57,468 nucleotides of DNA from Synergistaceae bacterium (GCA_012521675.1 JAAYLU010000066.1:1-57468), one strand, 5' to 3'; shown: positions 1-7,951, numbered from the stretch's first letter. The notes: generated by a model from the sequence alone, not told the origin. Program-made: numbers and translations.

Positions 1-31
1 GTCGCGGGTTCGAATCCTGCCGGGCGCGCCA
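1..31 (+). tRNA. 3' end of a tRNA (cut by window edge)
   Basis: The first bases form a T arm (GCGGG, loop TTCGAAT, CCTGC), followed by the 3' acceptor strand CGGGCGC, discriminator G and an encoded CCA. The matching 5' acceptor would read GCGCCCG. The anticodon lies outside the window, so the amino acid cannot be named. It sits 13 bases before tRNA-Lys and is probably in the same transcript. Confidence 0.85.
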
Positions 32-44
32 AAAGGAAAAATGT

Positions 45-120
<76 letters not shown>

Positions 121-163
121 TTTTCTTCTCATTACAAGTGCATTGCATCGCACGAAATGCATC

Positions 164-192
164 AAAGGCTCGTCTTGAGGCGAGCCTTTTTT
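164..192 (+). terminator. Intrinsic terminator after the tRNA pair
   Basis: Arms 164-172 (AAAGGCTCG) and 181-189 (CGAGCCTTT) pair over 9 bp around an 8-base loop, and the run of Ts continues to 192. It ends the upstream tRNA transcript before the OmpA-like gene. Confidence 0.85.
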
Positions 193-215
193 GTTTTCTC
201 CATTTTCGGCTGAAA

Positions 216-224
216 TGGTACAAT
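216..224 (+). promoter_or_regulatory. Possible extended -10 promoter for the OmpA-like gene
   Basis: TGG followed by TACAAT fits an extended -10 element about 45 bases before the start codon and just after the tRNA terminator. No convincing -35 box is visible at the right distance (196-201 reads TTCTCC), so this rests on the -10 element and the position. Confidence 0.4.
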
Positions 225-269
225 GCATTTGTACAGAGACACCGGAGACCATTTTTGGGAGGTAATCGC

Positions 270-1256
270 ATGAAGAAGATTTTTTTCACGAGCATGGCTC
301 TGCTTGCTCTGCTTGCCAGCCCTCTCTTCGCCGTGGACATCGATGGCAGCAGTGACTCGCCCTTGCTACGGAGGTTCGAAGGGTCCTTCATCGTTCAGCA
401 CTCGGCCCAGGAGTTCGACGAAACTGTAGTTCCGCTTGGGGAGACTGTCCGAAAGGACGACAACTATGTCTTCACTGATTATCAAAGGGTCGAGGGCAGG
501 ACGACACGAATAATGTATATCACCCCTCCCGGGACCAGCTCCCTCGCGGTGTTCAGAAACTACGAGGAGGAGCTGAAAGAGAGGGGGTACACTATTCTCT
601 TCAAAGGAGCGAGGGAAGAGCTCGGCCCCCACGACTCCTTCGCCGAGCTGCTCTACGGAAGGGACAGGCATTACCCCGTCCCCGGTCAAGAGTCGACAAA
701 GAAGCAACGCTTTCTCTCCGCGCGCCTAGGCAGGGACGAGGGCGACGTCTACGTGACAGTCTGTTCGTTCGAGAACCACTTCTGGGACATCGCCGGGACG
801 AAGATGGAAAAGGGCAGGACCTACTGCAGGGTCGACGTGGTGGAGACAAAGCCGATGCAGGTCAAAATGGTCGTGGTCAAGGCGGAGGAGATCGCACGCG
901 AGCTGGAGTCGTCCGGAAGGATTGCGCTCTACGGAATCTTCTTCGACACGGACAAGACGGATATAAAGCCCGAATCCAAGCCTGCTCTTGAGGAAATGGC
1001 CAAGATGCTGAAGAGCTCCCCCGGGCTTCGGGTGCTGATAGTGGGGCACACGGATAGCACGGGGGACATAGAGTACAACATGGGCCTCTCCAAGAGAAGG
1101 GCGGAGTCGGTGGTCAAATACCTCAAGGAGCACTACGGCTTCGCTGGCTCCAGGCTCATCCCCGCCGGTGTCGGCATGTTGGCGCCCGTCGCGACGAACA
1201 GGACCGAGGAGGGGCGGGCTAAAAACCGCAGGGTCGAGCTGGTGGAGCTGCAGTGA
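270..1256 (+). CDS. OmpA-family outer-membrane/peptidoglycan-binding protein with DUF4892-like N-terminal region
   Basis: A secreted 328-residue protein. The start at 270 follows GGGAGG at 257-262 and opens a signal peptide (MKKIFFTSMALLALLASPLF, cleavage near residue 20). Residues about 30-140 (RRFEGSFIVQHS, FDETVVPLG, YQRVEGRTTRIMY) resemble the DUF4892 region found in front of OmpA domains. Residues about 219-328 are a clear OmpA C-terminal domain: FFDTDKTDIKPES, VGHTDSTGD, YNMGLSKRRAESV and NRRVELV, including the Asp and Arg that normally bind the diaminopimelate of peptidoglycan. It probably anchors the outer membrane to the wall; what the N-terminal part does is unknown. Its stop overlaps the GTG start of the next frame (GTGA), so the two are probably translationally coupled. 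Confidence 0.88.
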   Translation: MKKIFFTSMALLALLASPLFAVDIDGSSDSPLLRRFEGSFIVQHSAQEFDETVVPLGETVRKDDNYVFTDYQRVEGRTTRIMYITPPGTSSLAVFRNYEEELKERGYTILFKGAREELGPHDSFAELLYGRDRHYPVPGQESTKKQRFLSARLGRDEGDVYVTVCSFENHFWDIAGTKMEKGRTYCRVDVVETKPMQVKMVVVKAEEIARELESSGRIALYGIFFDTDKTDIKPESKPALEEMAKMLKSSPGLRVLIVGHTDSTGDIEYNMGLSKRRAESVVKYLKEHYGFAGSRLIPAGVGMLAPVATNRTEEGRAKNRRVELVELQ

Positions 1257-1660
1257 CAGAGGGCGTGGGTGGACGGATTTTGAGGAAACTATATTACGCC
1301 TTGCTGCTGTCCCTTATGATGATGCCTGTTGCTCATGCCGCGTATGCGACAGCTGTCGAAGGGGGTCCTTCCCTGGCAATGGGGCCGGGCGTCGCCGAGA
1401 AGCTCGAGGCTCTGGGCGCTGAGTTCACACTTGACTGGGGACTTTACCAGGACACCTGAGCCGAGGAGGCCTCCGCTCTCGTCGAGAGCGGAAAGCCAAG
1501 CTCTGCCGACGGCTATCTTCTTCTTCTCGATGACAGCGGACGTATCAGAATCCATGTCTCGAGAAACATGACTTTCATCGACGACACAGTGCTGATAGAG
1601 CACACGGTTCACCGGGGGCGCGACATCTTCATCTGCCGGTCGGTCGAGCCTTACGAGTAA
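1253..1660 (+). CDS. Small secreted protein with in-frame UGA at codon 69: candidate selenoprotein or nonsense-interrupted gene
   Basis: The frame starts at GTG 1253 (or TTG 1280), overlapping the OmpA-like stop. It encodes a signal peptide (RKLYYALLLSLMMMPVAHA) and about 40 mature residues, then meets TGA at 1457-1459. The same frame stays open for 66 more codons to TAA at 1658-1660, and that part reads like normal protein (GYLLLLDDSGRIRIHVSRN, RGRDIFICRSVEP). The full product would be 135 residues. I do not recognise the family. Two readings fit: a recent Trp-to-stop type mutation, or UGA read as selenocysteine using the hairpin at 1472-1492. The UGA context (QDT-UGA-AEEA) is not a CxxU redox motif, which argues for caution. 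Confidence 0.5.
1472..1492 (+). promoter_or_regulatory. SECIS-like hairpin 12 bases after the in-frame UGA
   Basis: Arms 1472-1480 (TCCGCTCTC) and 1484-1492 (GAGAGCGGA) pair perfectly over 9 bp around the loop GTC. The loop begins 22 bases after the UGA and its first base is G. As I recall the bacterial SECIS consensus, it wants a stem closing a small loop with a G in the first two positions, roughly 16-37 bases after UGA. There is no T-run afterwards, so it is not a terminator. GC-rich coding DNA can form such a hairpin by chance. Confidence 0.35.
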
Positions 1661-1667
1661 GACGGAC

Positions 1668-1696
1668 TTCACAAAGAGGCTGCGAAGTGGTATCAT
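1668..1696 (+). promoter_or_regulatory. Promoter of tRNA-Leu
   Basis: TTCACA (1668-1673), a 17-base spacer and TATCAT (1691-1696) fit a sigma-70 promoter. Transcription would begin near 1703, a few bases before the tRNA at 1712. Confidence 0.6.
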
Positions 1697-1711
1697 TCCT
1701 CATCGTCCGGC

Positions 1712-1795
1712 GCGAGAGTGGTGGAACGGCAGACACGCTGGACTTAGGATCCAGTGCTTTCGGGCATGGGGGTTCGAGTCCCCCCTCTCGCACCA
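1712..1795 (+). tRNA. tRNA-Leu (anticodon UAG)
   Basis: An 84-base class II tRNA: acceptor GCGAGAG/CTCTCGC, discriminator A, encoded CCA, anticodon arm CTGGA-CTTAGGA-TCCAG with anticodon TAG, a long variable arm (TGCTTTCGGGCA) and T arm GGGGG-TTCGAGT-CCCCC. A T-run follows directly (1796-1800), where the convergent nitroreductase gene also ends. Confidence 0.95.
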
Positions 1796-1798
1796 TTT

Positions 1799-2362
1799 TT
1801 ATCCCTCGCCGTACCGGGACACAGTGCCCTCTTTGCGCGGGTAGGGCTTTGGAATGAAGTCGACGGCCTTGTAGCCGATCGCGACGGCGTAGCAGGGTTT
1901 ATATCCCTCCGGGATGCGTAGTGATGCGGTCTCCGCCTCGTCCTCGAAAAGATACCGGGCGAGTCCGATCCAGCATGTGCCAATGTCGAGCGACTCCGCC
2001 GCGAGGAGCATGTTCTGGATCGCTGCGGAACAGTCCACGACGGAGGAGAGAGGCCCGTCGGCGCGGTGTACGCCGGAGACTATAATCACGGTGGGAGCGC
2101 CGTGGAAGAGGTGGTAGCCCCTCTTCATCGACAGGTCTCTCACCCAGTCGATCGGCGACTTGGTCATCTTGTCCACGGCGAACTCGCTCATCCGGTCAAT
2201 CTTCTCCCTGTCCTGGATGATGAGGAAGTGCCAGGGTTGAGTGTTGTGTCCGCTGGGCGCCCAGAGAGCGGCCTCGATTATCGCGTTCAGCTCGTCGTCC
2301 GCAATCTGCTCTTGCTTGAAGCGCCTCACGCTGCGTCGGTTTTTTATAGTCTGCAGAACCAA
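1799..2362 (-). CDS. Nitroreductase family flavoprotein
   Basis: An FMN-dependent NAD(P)H oxidoreductase of the small (about 187-residue) nitroreductase type; substrates in this family range from nitroaromatics to quinones. The N-terminal KNRRSVRRFK segment is the usual FMN phosphate-binding region, WAPSGHNTQPWHFLII is the classic second motif, and GTCWIGLARY with PEGYKPCYAVAIGY closes the fold. The start is uncertain. No ATG or GTG precedes the conserved N-terminus in frame. I used TTG at 2362; the family N-terminus would fit slightly better with ATA at 2368, and a GGGGG tract lies upstream. The gene converges with tRNA-Leu and diverges from the lytic transglycosylase across an AT-rich gap of 144 bases. 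Confidence 0.85.
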   Translation of the reverse strand: MVLQTIKNRRSVRRFKQEQIADDELNAIIEAALWAPSGHNTQPWHFLIIQDREKIDRMSEFAVDKMTKSPIDWVRDLSMKRGYHLFHGAPTVIIVSGVHRADGPLSSVVDCSAAIQNMLLAAESLDIGTCWIGLARYLFEDEAETASLRIPEGYKPCYAVAIGYKAVDFIPKPYPRKEGTVSRYGEG

Positions 2363-2506
2363 GTTTATTGGAATTACCCCCTTAATATAAATGTTCCTAT
2401 TCGCGACTATATGATAAAATACCGCGAAACTAGGAAAAAGGCTACTGCACTTTTTTACTTTTTCACTCTCTGCGGCAGTTTCTTCTGCAGAAAGGAGCAC
2501 GACACA

Positions 2507-3097
2507 ATGAAAAACAGGACCATGAAAGTCATTTGCATTCTTATGTTGCTCGCACTTTTCTACCCGAACACCAACCAGGCCTCGGCGGCGCCCTTCGGCA
2601 ACAGCCGCGAGTACCACGCAATGGAGAACTGTAGATCTGCTAAAGACCAGTTGAAAAGAACCCGGGCTATCGAGAGCTACCTCAAGAGAGTCAACCCCAA
2701 GATTTCCTCCGCTAACGCCTCCCTGTACGCAGGACTGATCGAAAAACACTCCCAGCATTACAAAGTGGATCCCTTCCTCGTCACATCCATCATGGCAAAA
2801 GAGTCGACCTTCAAGGCCAATGCCGTGAGCAAGGGCAATTATGGCCTAATGCAGATCAATTGGAAGGCCAACGGTCCGTGGATAAAAAAGACCTTCCCCG
2901 TAAAGGACACCAAACAGCTTTTGGTACCGGACAATAATGTACGCATCGGTGTATGCATCATCGCGTCGAAGATCAAGTCCTCCGGTGGGGACGTGGACAA
3001 GGGACTGGACAGGTACAGAGGAAGATCTCTCTCGTCATACAGAAACGGCGTGATGAAGCACTACTCGGCCCTGTACACTCTCTTCGCCCGACTCTAA
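2507..3097 (+). CDS. Secreted lytic transglycosylase (SLT, GH23)
   Basis: A 196-residue exported murein-cleaving enzyme. AGGAG at 2493-2497 precedes the ATG. Residues 1-28 form a signal peptide (VICILMLLALFYP ending NQASA). The SLT domain spans about 72-190: DPFLVTSIMAKESTF with the catalytic Glu at residue 99, then NYGLMQIN, the hallmark pair of this family. It cleaves the MurNAc-GlcNAc bond and forms 1,6-anhydro ends. It is followed after only 9 bases by the MocA-HD gene, a neighbour with no obvious shared function. Confidence 0.85.
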   Translation: MKNRTMKVICILMLLALFYPNTNQASAAPFGNSREYHAMENCRSAKDQLKRTRAIESYLKRVNPKISSANASLYAGLIEKHSQHYKVDPFLVTSIMAKESTFKANAVSKGNYGLMQINWKANGPWIKKTFPVKDTKQLLVPDNNVRIGVCIIASKIKSSGGDVDKGLDRYRGRSLSSYRNGVMKHYSALYTLFARL

Positions 3098-3106
3098 TAC
3101 GATCCC

Positions 3107-4216
3107 ATGCATTTCAAGCTGGCCGCTGTCGTACTTGCCGCCGGATACTCGAGCCGCATGGGCTTTTTCAAGCCTCTCTCCAGGCTGAAGGGAGTCACGG
3201 CCCTTCAGAGGGTGATCATGTCGCTGTTTGAAGCGGGCGTAGAGGATGTACTGGTCGTAACGGGGCACAGGGGCGAGGACGTGGGGCGACTCGCCGCGAG
3301 CTGCGGCGCCGAGACAGTGCACAACCCCCTATTCGACCGGGGCATGTTCACCTCGGTGCAGGCGGGCGTCGCGGCCATGCCGGAGGATGCCGGGGCATTC
3401 TTCCTCCTGCCGGCGGACATTCCGGCGGTGCGTCCGGCCACTCTTATAAGCATGGCGAACATTGCTTCGCCCGACAGGGTCGTTCACCCGGCCTTCAGGG
3501 GGAGACGCGGTCATCCCCCCTTGATCGGCACCTCGCTGATCCCCTTGATTCTGAATCACACCGGGGAGGGAGGGCTTCGCGCCGTCTGGGAGTCGCGGGC
3601 CATCACGAACGTGGAGCTGCCCGTGTCCGACCAGGGAGTGCTGATGGACATGGACACAAGGAAGGATTTCGAGCTGATCCTCGTTCGCCTGGAGACTAAT
3701 TCAACAACCCCTTCGAGAGACGAAAGACTCGCCCTCTGGGAGATGGCGGAGACACCGGAACGGGTCCGTCGTCACTGCGATAGGGTGGCGTCCACCTGTC
3801 TCGCGATCGGCATGGCATTAAAGCGAAGAGGAGTCGAGGTGGACCTGCCTCTTCTGAGGGGAGCGGCTCTCTTTCACGATGTCTGCCGACACCGGGAGGA
3901 CCATGTTCGCAGGGGAGAGGAGTTTCTGAGGACCAACGGTTTTCCGAAAATGGCGGCCGTGGCGGCGTGTCACAAGGACCTGCCATCACGGGCTCCTGTA
4001 GAGGCCGCTATCCTTCACCTATCGGACAAGCTCGTCAAGGACACGGGGATAGTCACTCTCGCCGAAAGGAAGAAGCAGATGCGAGCGGCATATGGCACCG
4101 ACGCGGACGCTTGGGCTTCGATCGGCAGACGCTACGCCGCCGCAAGAAGGACGGCCCGGATGGTGGAAAAAAAGACTGGGTGTCCCCTCTCTGATATTCT
4201 TGATCATTTAACCTGA
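3107..4216 (+). CDS. MocA/YgfJ-like molybdopterin nucleotidyltransferase fused to an HD phosphohydrolase domain
   Basis: A 369-residue two-domain protein. Residues 1-200 form a nucleotidyltransferase: VVLAAGYSSRMGFFKPL is the nucleotide-binding signature, LLPADIP the metal site, and GRRGHPPLIG the segment typical of MocA/YgfJ, which adds CMP to molybdopterin for xanthine-dehydrogenase-type enzymes. Residues about 215-369 form an HD domain (RHCDRVASTCLAIG, ALFHDVCRHRED with the HD pair near 257, ACHKD, HLSDKLVKD). The position directly before the hydroxylase genes supports cofactor maturation. What the HD domain hydrolyses is unknown; a nucleotide or cofactor precursor is the natural guess. 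No clear Shine-Dalgarno precedes the ATG, so a shorter start cannot be excluded. Confidence 0.82.
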   Translation: MHFKLAAVVLAAGYSSRMGFFKPLSRLKGVTALQRVIMSLFEAGVEDVLVVTGHRGEDVGRLAASCGAETVHNPLFDRGMFTSVQAGVAAMPEDAGAFFLLPADIPAVRPATLISMANIASPDRVVHPAFRGRRGHPPLIGTSLIPLILNHTGEGGLRAVWESRAITNVELPVSDQGVLMDMDTRKDFELILVRLETNSTTPSRDERLALWEMAETPERVRRHCDRVASTCLAIGMALKRRGVEVDLPLLRGAALFHDVCRHREDHVRRGEEFLRTNGFPKMAAVAACHKDLPSRAPVEAAILHLSDKLVKDTGIVTLAERKKQMRAAYGTDADAWASIGRRYAAARRTARMVEKKTGCPLSDILDHLT

Positions 4217-4265
4217 AACCCCTCTGGACAGTTTACATTGAATGTTATAAGGTTAACCGAGGAAT

Positions 4266-4284
4266 TTCGTTCCCATGGAACGAA
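4266..4284. promoter_or_regulatory. Perfect palindrome before the hydroxylase operon: candidate operator
   Basis: TTCGTTCC (4266-4273), CAT, GGAACGAA (4277-4284): 8-bp arms with a 3-bp spacer, about 37 bases before the first hydroxylase start. A poor promoter candidate lies just upstream (TGGACA 4225-4230, TATAAG 4246-4251, spacer only 15). The size and symmetry fit a dimeric repressor site; IclR-family sites look broadly like this, but no regulator is encoded nearby. Confidence 0.4.
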
Positions 4285-4320
4285 TTACGAATGGGATCAT
4301 ACCGAAAAAGGGGGAGAAAA

Positions 4321-5148
4321 ATGAGTACGGTTCAATGGTTTTTTCCGGATACTTTAGAGGAGGCCCTCGCGTATCTCGGAAGAGAGGGTGTGGCGCCTCA
4401 CGGCGGAGGGACCAATCTGGTCAAAAGCGGCATTTCCTCCCTCAAAGGAGTGGTTGATCTCTCAAGGCTGGAGCTCGACTTCATGAAGATCGACAAGGGA
4501 GTTCTCGAAGCGGGCGCGACCCTGACCTTTTCCGGGGTCGCGGATAATCTGGCCAACCTCTATCCAGATTGCCTCCTGGGAAAGGCGCTTGGAACATCCG
4601 CCTCGACCCCGCTGAGAAACAGGATCACACTAGGCGGCTCTGCGGCTCTATTCCCCCTGTGGTCGGACCTGATAGGCCCCATGTCGGTTCTTCAAGGGAG
4701 CGTTTGCGTAGCCGGGGAGAACGAGGGCAAATACGCCTTCGACACGTGGCTCGCAAACGGCGCCCTCCTGCAGGGCAGCCTGATCACATCGCTTCTCTTT
4801 CCGGACCCGGTCGACTGGCTCTCGTACTTCTACAGGGAGATCAGGGTCGGGTTCGATTACCCCGCTTTCACCGTATCCATCCTGGCCAGGAAGAACGGCG
4901 ACAGGGTGGACGAGGTGCGCATAGCTGTCTCAGGCGGACTTGATAGGGTGCGGCGTCTCTCCGAGCTCGAGGAGAAACTCTCAGGCGCGGATCTGTCGGA
5001 GCTGGACAGACTCGACGTCAGGAGGATGGCGACCGTAGAGTTCGGCAAGAAGCCGTCGGGTTCGCCGCAATACCTGTCCGATATGGCCGCGCTGCAGGTC
5101 GAACGGGGATTGAAGAGGATACTCGCCGAGGAGGTGAAGTCCAGATGA
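4321..5148 (+). CDS. ygfM: Molybdenum hydroxylase FAD-binding subunit (YgfM-like)
   Basis: A 275-residue flavin subunit of a xanthine-dehydrogenase-like enzyme. The start at 4321 follows GGGGGAG. HGGGTNLVKSG (about residues 23-33) is the FAD pyrophosphate-binding loop, and TPLRNRITLGGS (about 95-107) is the second flavin-binding motif of the CoxM/XdhB family. It passes electrons from the 2Fe-2S subunit to NAD or another acceptor. It overlaps the next gene by ATGA at 5145-5148, so the FAD, 2Fe-2S and Mo subunits are coupled. At 275 residues it has the compact form typical of YgfM. Confidence 0.85.
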   Translation: MSTVQWFFPDTLEEALAYLGREGVAPHGGGTNLVKSGISSLKGVVDLSRLELDFMKIDKGVLEAGATLTFSGVADNLANLYPDCLLGKALGTSASTPLRNRITLGGSAALFPLWSDLIGPMSVLQGSVCVAGENEGKYAFDTWLANGALLQGSLITSLLFPDPVDWLSYFYREIRVGFDYPAFTVSILARKNGDRVDEVRIAVSGGLDRVRRLSELEEKLSGADLSELDRLDVRRMATVEFGKKPSGSPQYLSDMAALQVERGLKRILAEEVKSR

Positions 5149-5612
5149 ACGGATCTTTCGTTGTGAACGGCCGTAGGGTCGAATGGTCCTTCGAGCCGCA
5201 GGACACCCTGCTGGACGTGTTGCGTGCGAACGGGCATCCGGAGGTGCACAGGGGATGTGACGAGGGGTCCTGCGGGGCCTGCTCGGTGCTGCTCGACGGC
5301 AAGCTTGTGAACTCCTGCCAGGTGTTCGCCGCGTCGGCGATCGACAAGGAGGTTCTGACCGTCGCGGGCATAGGGACGATTCACGAGCCTCACCCGCTGC
5401 AGGCGGCCTTCGTCGAGACTACCGCCGTACAGTGCGGGTTCTGCACCCCTGGCATGATCCTGGCGTCCCTCGCGCTTCTCCGCAAGAACCCAAACCCGTC
5501 GGAGGAGGACATCCGCTCCGCGCTGGACGGGAACTATTGCAGGTGCACGGGGTACGTCAAGATCATCGAGGCGGTCAAACTCGCTTCAAGGAGGATGAGC
5601 GCTCATGACTGA
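5145..5612 (+). CDS. Molybdenum hydroxylase 2Fe-2S subunit
   Basis: A 155-residue iron-sulfur subunit. The plant-type 2Fe-2S site is GCDEGSCGACSVLLDGKLVNSC (C-x4-C-x2-C then Cys), and the second site is QCGFCTPGM plus YCRCTGY. Both clusters of the xanthine dehydrogenase family are therefore intact. It relays electrons from the molybdenum centre (next gene) to the flavin subunit (previous gene). It overlaps the Mo subunit by 8 bases. Confidence 0.92.
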   Translation: MNGSFVVNGRRVEWSFEPQDTLLDVLRANGHPEVHRGCDEGSCGACSVLLDGKLVNSCQVFAASAIDKEVLTVAGIGTIHEPHPLQAAFVETTAVQCGFCTPGMILASLALLRKNPNPSEEDIRSALDGNYCRCTGYVKIIEAVKLASRRMSAHD

Positions 5613-7926
5613 TCTGAACATAGTTGGAAAATCCGTAGAGAAGGTCGATTCACTATCACTCGCTTGCGGCACGGCTCGTTACGCCTCGGACTGCGAGCTT
5701 CGCGACCCCCTCTTCCTGGCCTTCGCCCTATCCGCCGTGCCCCATGCCGAGATTCTCTCCATAGATGATTCGCAGGCTCGGGCCGTGGACGGGGTAGTGG
5801 ACGTCTTCCACTCCTTCAACACCGAGTCGCCCCTCTTCTCGACGGCCGGGCAGGGACATCCGGAACCCTCCCCCTACGACACTCGCCTCTTCAACAAGAG
5901 GGTGAGGTACAACGGTGAGATAGTCGCGGCGGTGCTGGCGGAAAGCCTCAGGGCGGCCCGAGCGGGAGCGAGGGCGATGAAGCTGGATTACTCGCCTCTT
6001 CCGACTCTGTTCGACCCGGAGAGGTCGATGGACGCCGATTCGCCGAAGCTCCACGATGGAGCGGATGCCTACGCCCCACTCCCCGTGCCCTACAGGCCGG
6101 AGGAGAACGTGGCGGGCGAGGTGCTCTTCTCCTACGGCGATCTTGAAAAAGGCTTCACCGAGGCCGACCTGACAGTGGAGGAGACCTTCAGGACGCAGCA
6201 GGCATCTCACTGTGCGCTGGAGTTGCACAACGCATCCGCATACTTCGATGAAAAGGGAAGGCTGGTGATAGTCGTATCCACCCAGGTACCCTTCCACTCC
6301 AGGCGAATTGTATCCAATGCGACGGGGATTCCTCTTCATATGATAAGGGTGATCAAGCCTCGGATCGGCGGTGGCTTCGGAGGCAAGCAGGAGGTCCTGG
6401 TAGAGCTCTACACGGCTCTCGCGGCCTGGAAGCACAAGAGGAGCGTCAGGGCGGAGATGACCCGCCCGCAGGTGTTCACCTCGGCCCGCACCCGCCACCC
6501 GATGAGGGTGAGGATAAAGACCGGTGTGAAAAAGGACGGGACCATCACGTCGATGGACATGAACGACCTGATGGACAGCGGCGCGTACGGCGCCCACGCC
6601 CTCACGGTGCTCTCCAACGCGGCCTCCAAGGTACTGCCCCTGTTCAACAAGATCGAGAACCTGAATTTCACCGGGAGGTCCGTCTACACGAACCTGCCTG
6701 TCGGGGGCGCGTACCGAGGATACGGTGCGACCCAGGGATATTTTCCCTTCAACCAGCACATCGACGAGCTGGCCCGCAGAATAGATATGGACTTCCTCGA
6801 CTTCGCCAAGATGCATCACATAAGAGAGGGAGAGACCTCGGCGGTCTTCGAGGCGATAGGCGAGGGAACCGAGGGAGTGAAGCAGGTAGTTAGGTCGTGC
6901 AAGCTGAGCGAGTGCATAGACATAGGCGCCAAGGAGATCAAGTGGCACGAGCTCCGCGGCAAGAGGATCAAGGACGGCCCGCTGGTGAAGGGAATCGGGG
7001 CGGCGGTTGCCATGCAGGCCTCGGGGATCCCCCAGGTCGACATGGCCAGCGCATCCATGAAGATGAACGACGACGGCTCGTTCAACCTGATGGTCGGGGC
7101 TACGGACATAGGCACCGGGTCCGACACGATACTCTCCCAGATCGCGGCCGAGGCTCTGAACGTCCCGCTCGAGATGATCATAGTCCTGTCGTCCGATACG
7201 GACCTGACCCCCTTCGACGTCGGAGCGTACGCCTCGTCCACGACATACGTGTCGGGCCGTGCGGTTCTCTCGTGCGCGGAGAAGATCCGCGACCAGATCC
7301 TCTCGGTCGCGTCGGCGATGACGGGCGCGCCCATCGAGCAGCTCTCGCTGGGGGAGAGCAAGGTCGTGAACAGGACGACCGACGAGGAGACCTCCTTCTC
7401 GCAGATCGCCTGCTTCGCCCTCTACACCAAGGACCAGTTCCAGATACAGGCGTCCGCCTCCTTCACCGGAATCGAGTCGCCCCCTCCGTTCATGGCACAG
7501 TTCGCCGAGGTGGACGTGGACACGGAGACGGGCAGGGTGAAGGTGGTCAAGTTCGTCTCGGTGGGTGACTGCGGACAGGCGGTGAACCCGAAGCTCGCCG
7601 AGGGGCAGGTGGAGGGAGCGACGATCAACGGCATCAGCTTCGCCCTCGCCGAGCAGTACATCTTTAACCAGAAGGGCAAGATGACCAACGACTCCTTCTG
7701 GGACTACAAGATATACGGCACTCTCGACATGCCAGAGATGGTGACGGTGCTGGTGGACTCGGACGAGCCCACCGGACCCTACGGCGCGAAGTCCATATCG
7801 GAGATAGGCATCAACGGCCCCGCGCCTGCGATAGCCAACGCGATCTACGACGCTATAGGGGTGCGCCTGTACGACATGCCCTTCACCCCGGAGAAGGTGT
7901 TGAAGGCGATCCGCTCGCGTGCCTAG
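5605..7926 (+). CDS. Molybdenum hydroxylase large subunit (XdhD/purine hydroxylase-like)
   Basis: A 773-residue molybdopterin-binding subunit that hydroxylates a heterocyclic or aldehyde carbon with water as oxygen source. It has an Ald_Xan_dh a/b hammerhead domain (about 10-125), RIGGGFGGKQE (about 253-263), GGAYRGYGATQ (near 368-378) and a C-terminal segment GPYGAKSISEIGING with the expected catalytic Glu near 733. The cofactor loop reads ATDIGTGSDT rather than the common GQG, as I recall for XdhD-type enzymes placed in selenium-dependent clusters. Its upstream partners are separate FAD and 2Fe-2S subunits; a terminator follows. The exact substrate (purine, nicotinate or other) cannot be read from sequence. 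Confidence 0.88.
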   Translation: MTDLNIVGKSVEKVDSLSLACGTARYASDCELRDPLFLAFALSAVPHAEILSIDDSQARAVDGVVDVFHSFNTESPLFSTAGQGHPEPSPYDTRLFNKRVRYNGEIVAAVLAESLRAARAGARAMKLDYSPLPTLFDPERSMDADSPKLHDGADAYAPLPVPYRPEENVAGEVLFSYGDLEKGFTEADLTVEETFRTQQASHCALELHNASAYFDEKGRLVIVVSTQVPFHSRRIVSNATGIPLHMIRVIKPRIGGGFGGKQEVLVELYTALAAWKHKRSVRAEMTRPQVFTSARTRHPMRVRIKTGVKKDGTITSMDMNDLMDSGAYGAHALTVLSNAASKVLPLFNKIENLNFTGRSVYTNLPVGGAYRGYGATQGYFPFNQHIDELARRIDMDFLDFAKMHHIREGETSAVFEAIGEGTEGVKQVVRSCKLSECIDIGAKEIKWHELRGKRIKDGPLVKGIGAAVAMQASGIPQVDMASASMKMNDDGSFNLMVGATDIGTGSDTILSQIAAEALNVPLEMIIVLSSDTDLTPFDVGAYASSTTYVSGRAVLSCAEKIRDQILSVASAMTGAPIEQLSLGESKVVNRTTDEETSFSQIACFALYTKDQFQIQASASFTGIESPPPFMAQFAEVDVDTETGRVKVVKFVSVGDCGQAVNPKLAEGQVEGATINGISFALAEQYIFNQKGKMTNDSFWDYKIYGTLDMPEMVTVLVDSDEPTGPYGAKSISEIGINGPAPAIANAIYDAIGVRLYDMPFTPEKVLKAIRSRA

Positions 7927-7951
7927 AGGCAGAGTGGAAGGACATCGATGG

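Noticed and set aside
1472-1492. Hairpin as an intrinsic terminator
   Set aside because: No T-run follows the stem and the sequence stays protein-like beyond it.
4208-4256. TTAACCT (4208-4214) and AGGTTAA (4250-4256) as an operator pair
   Set aside because: Arms are 7 bp, 35 bases apart, and one overlaps the end of the MocA-HD gene; too likely by chance next to the better palindrome at 4266.
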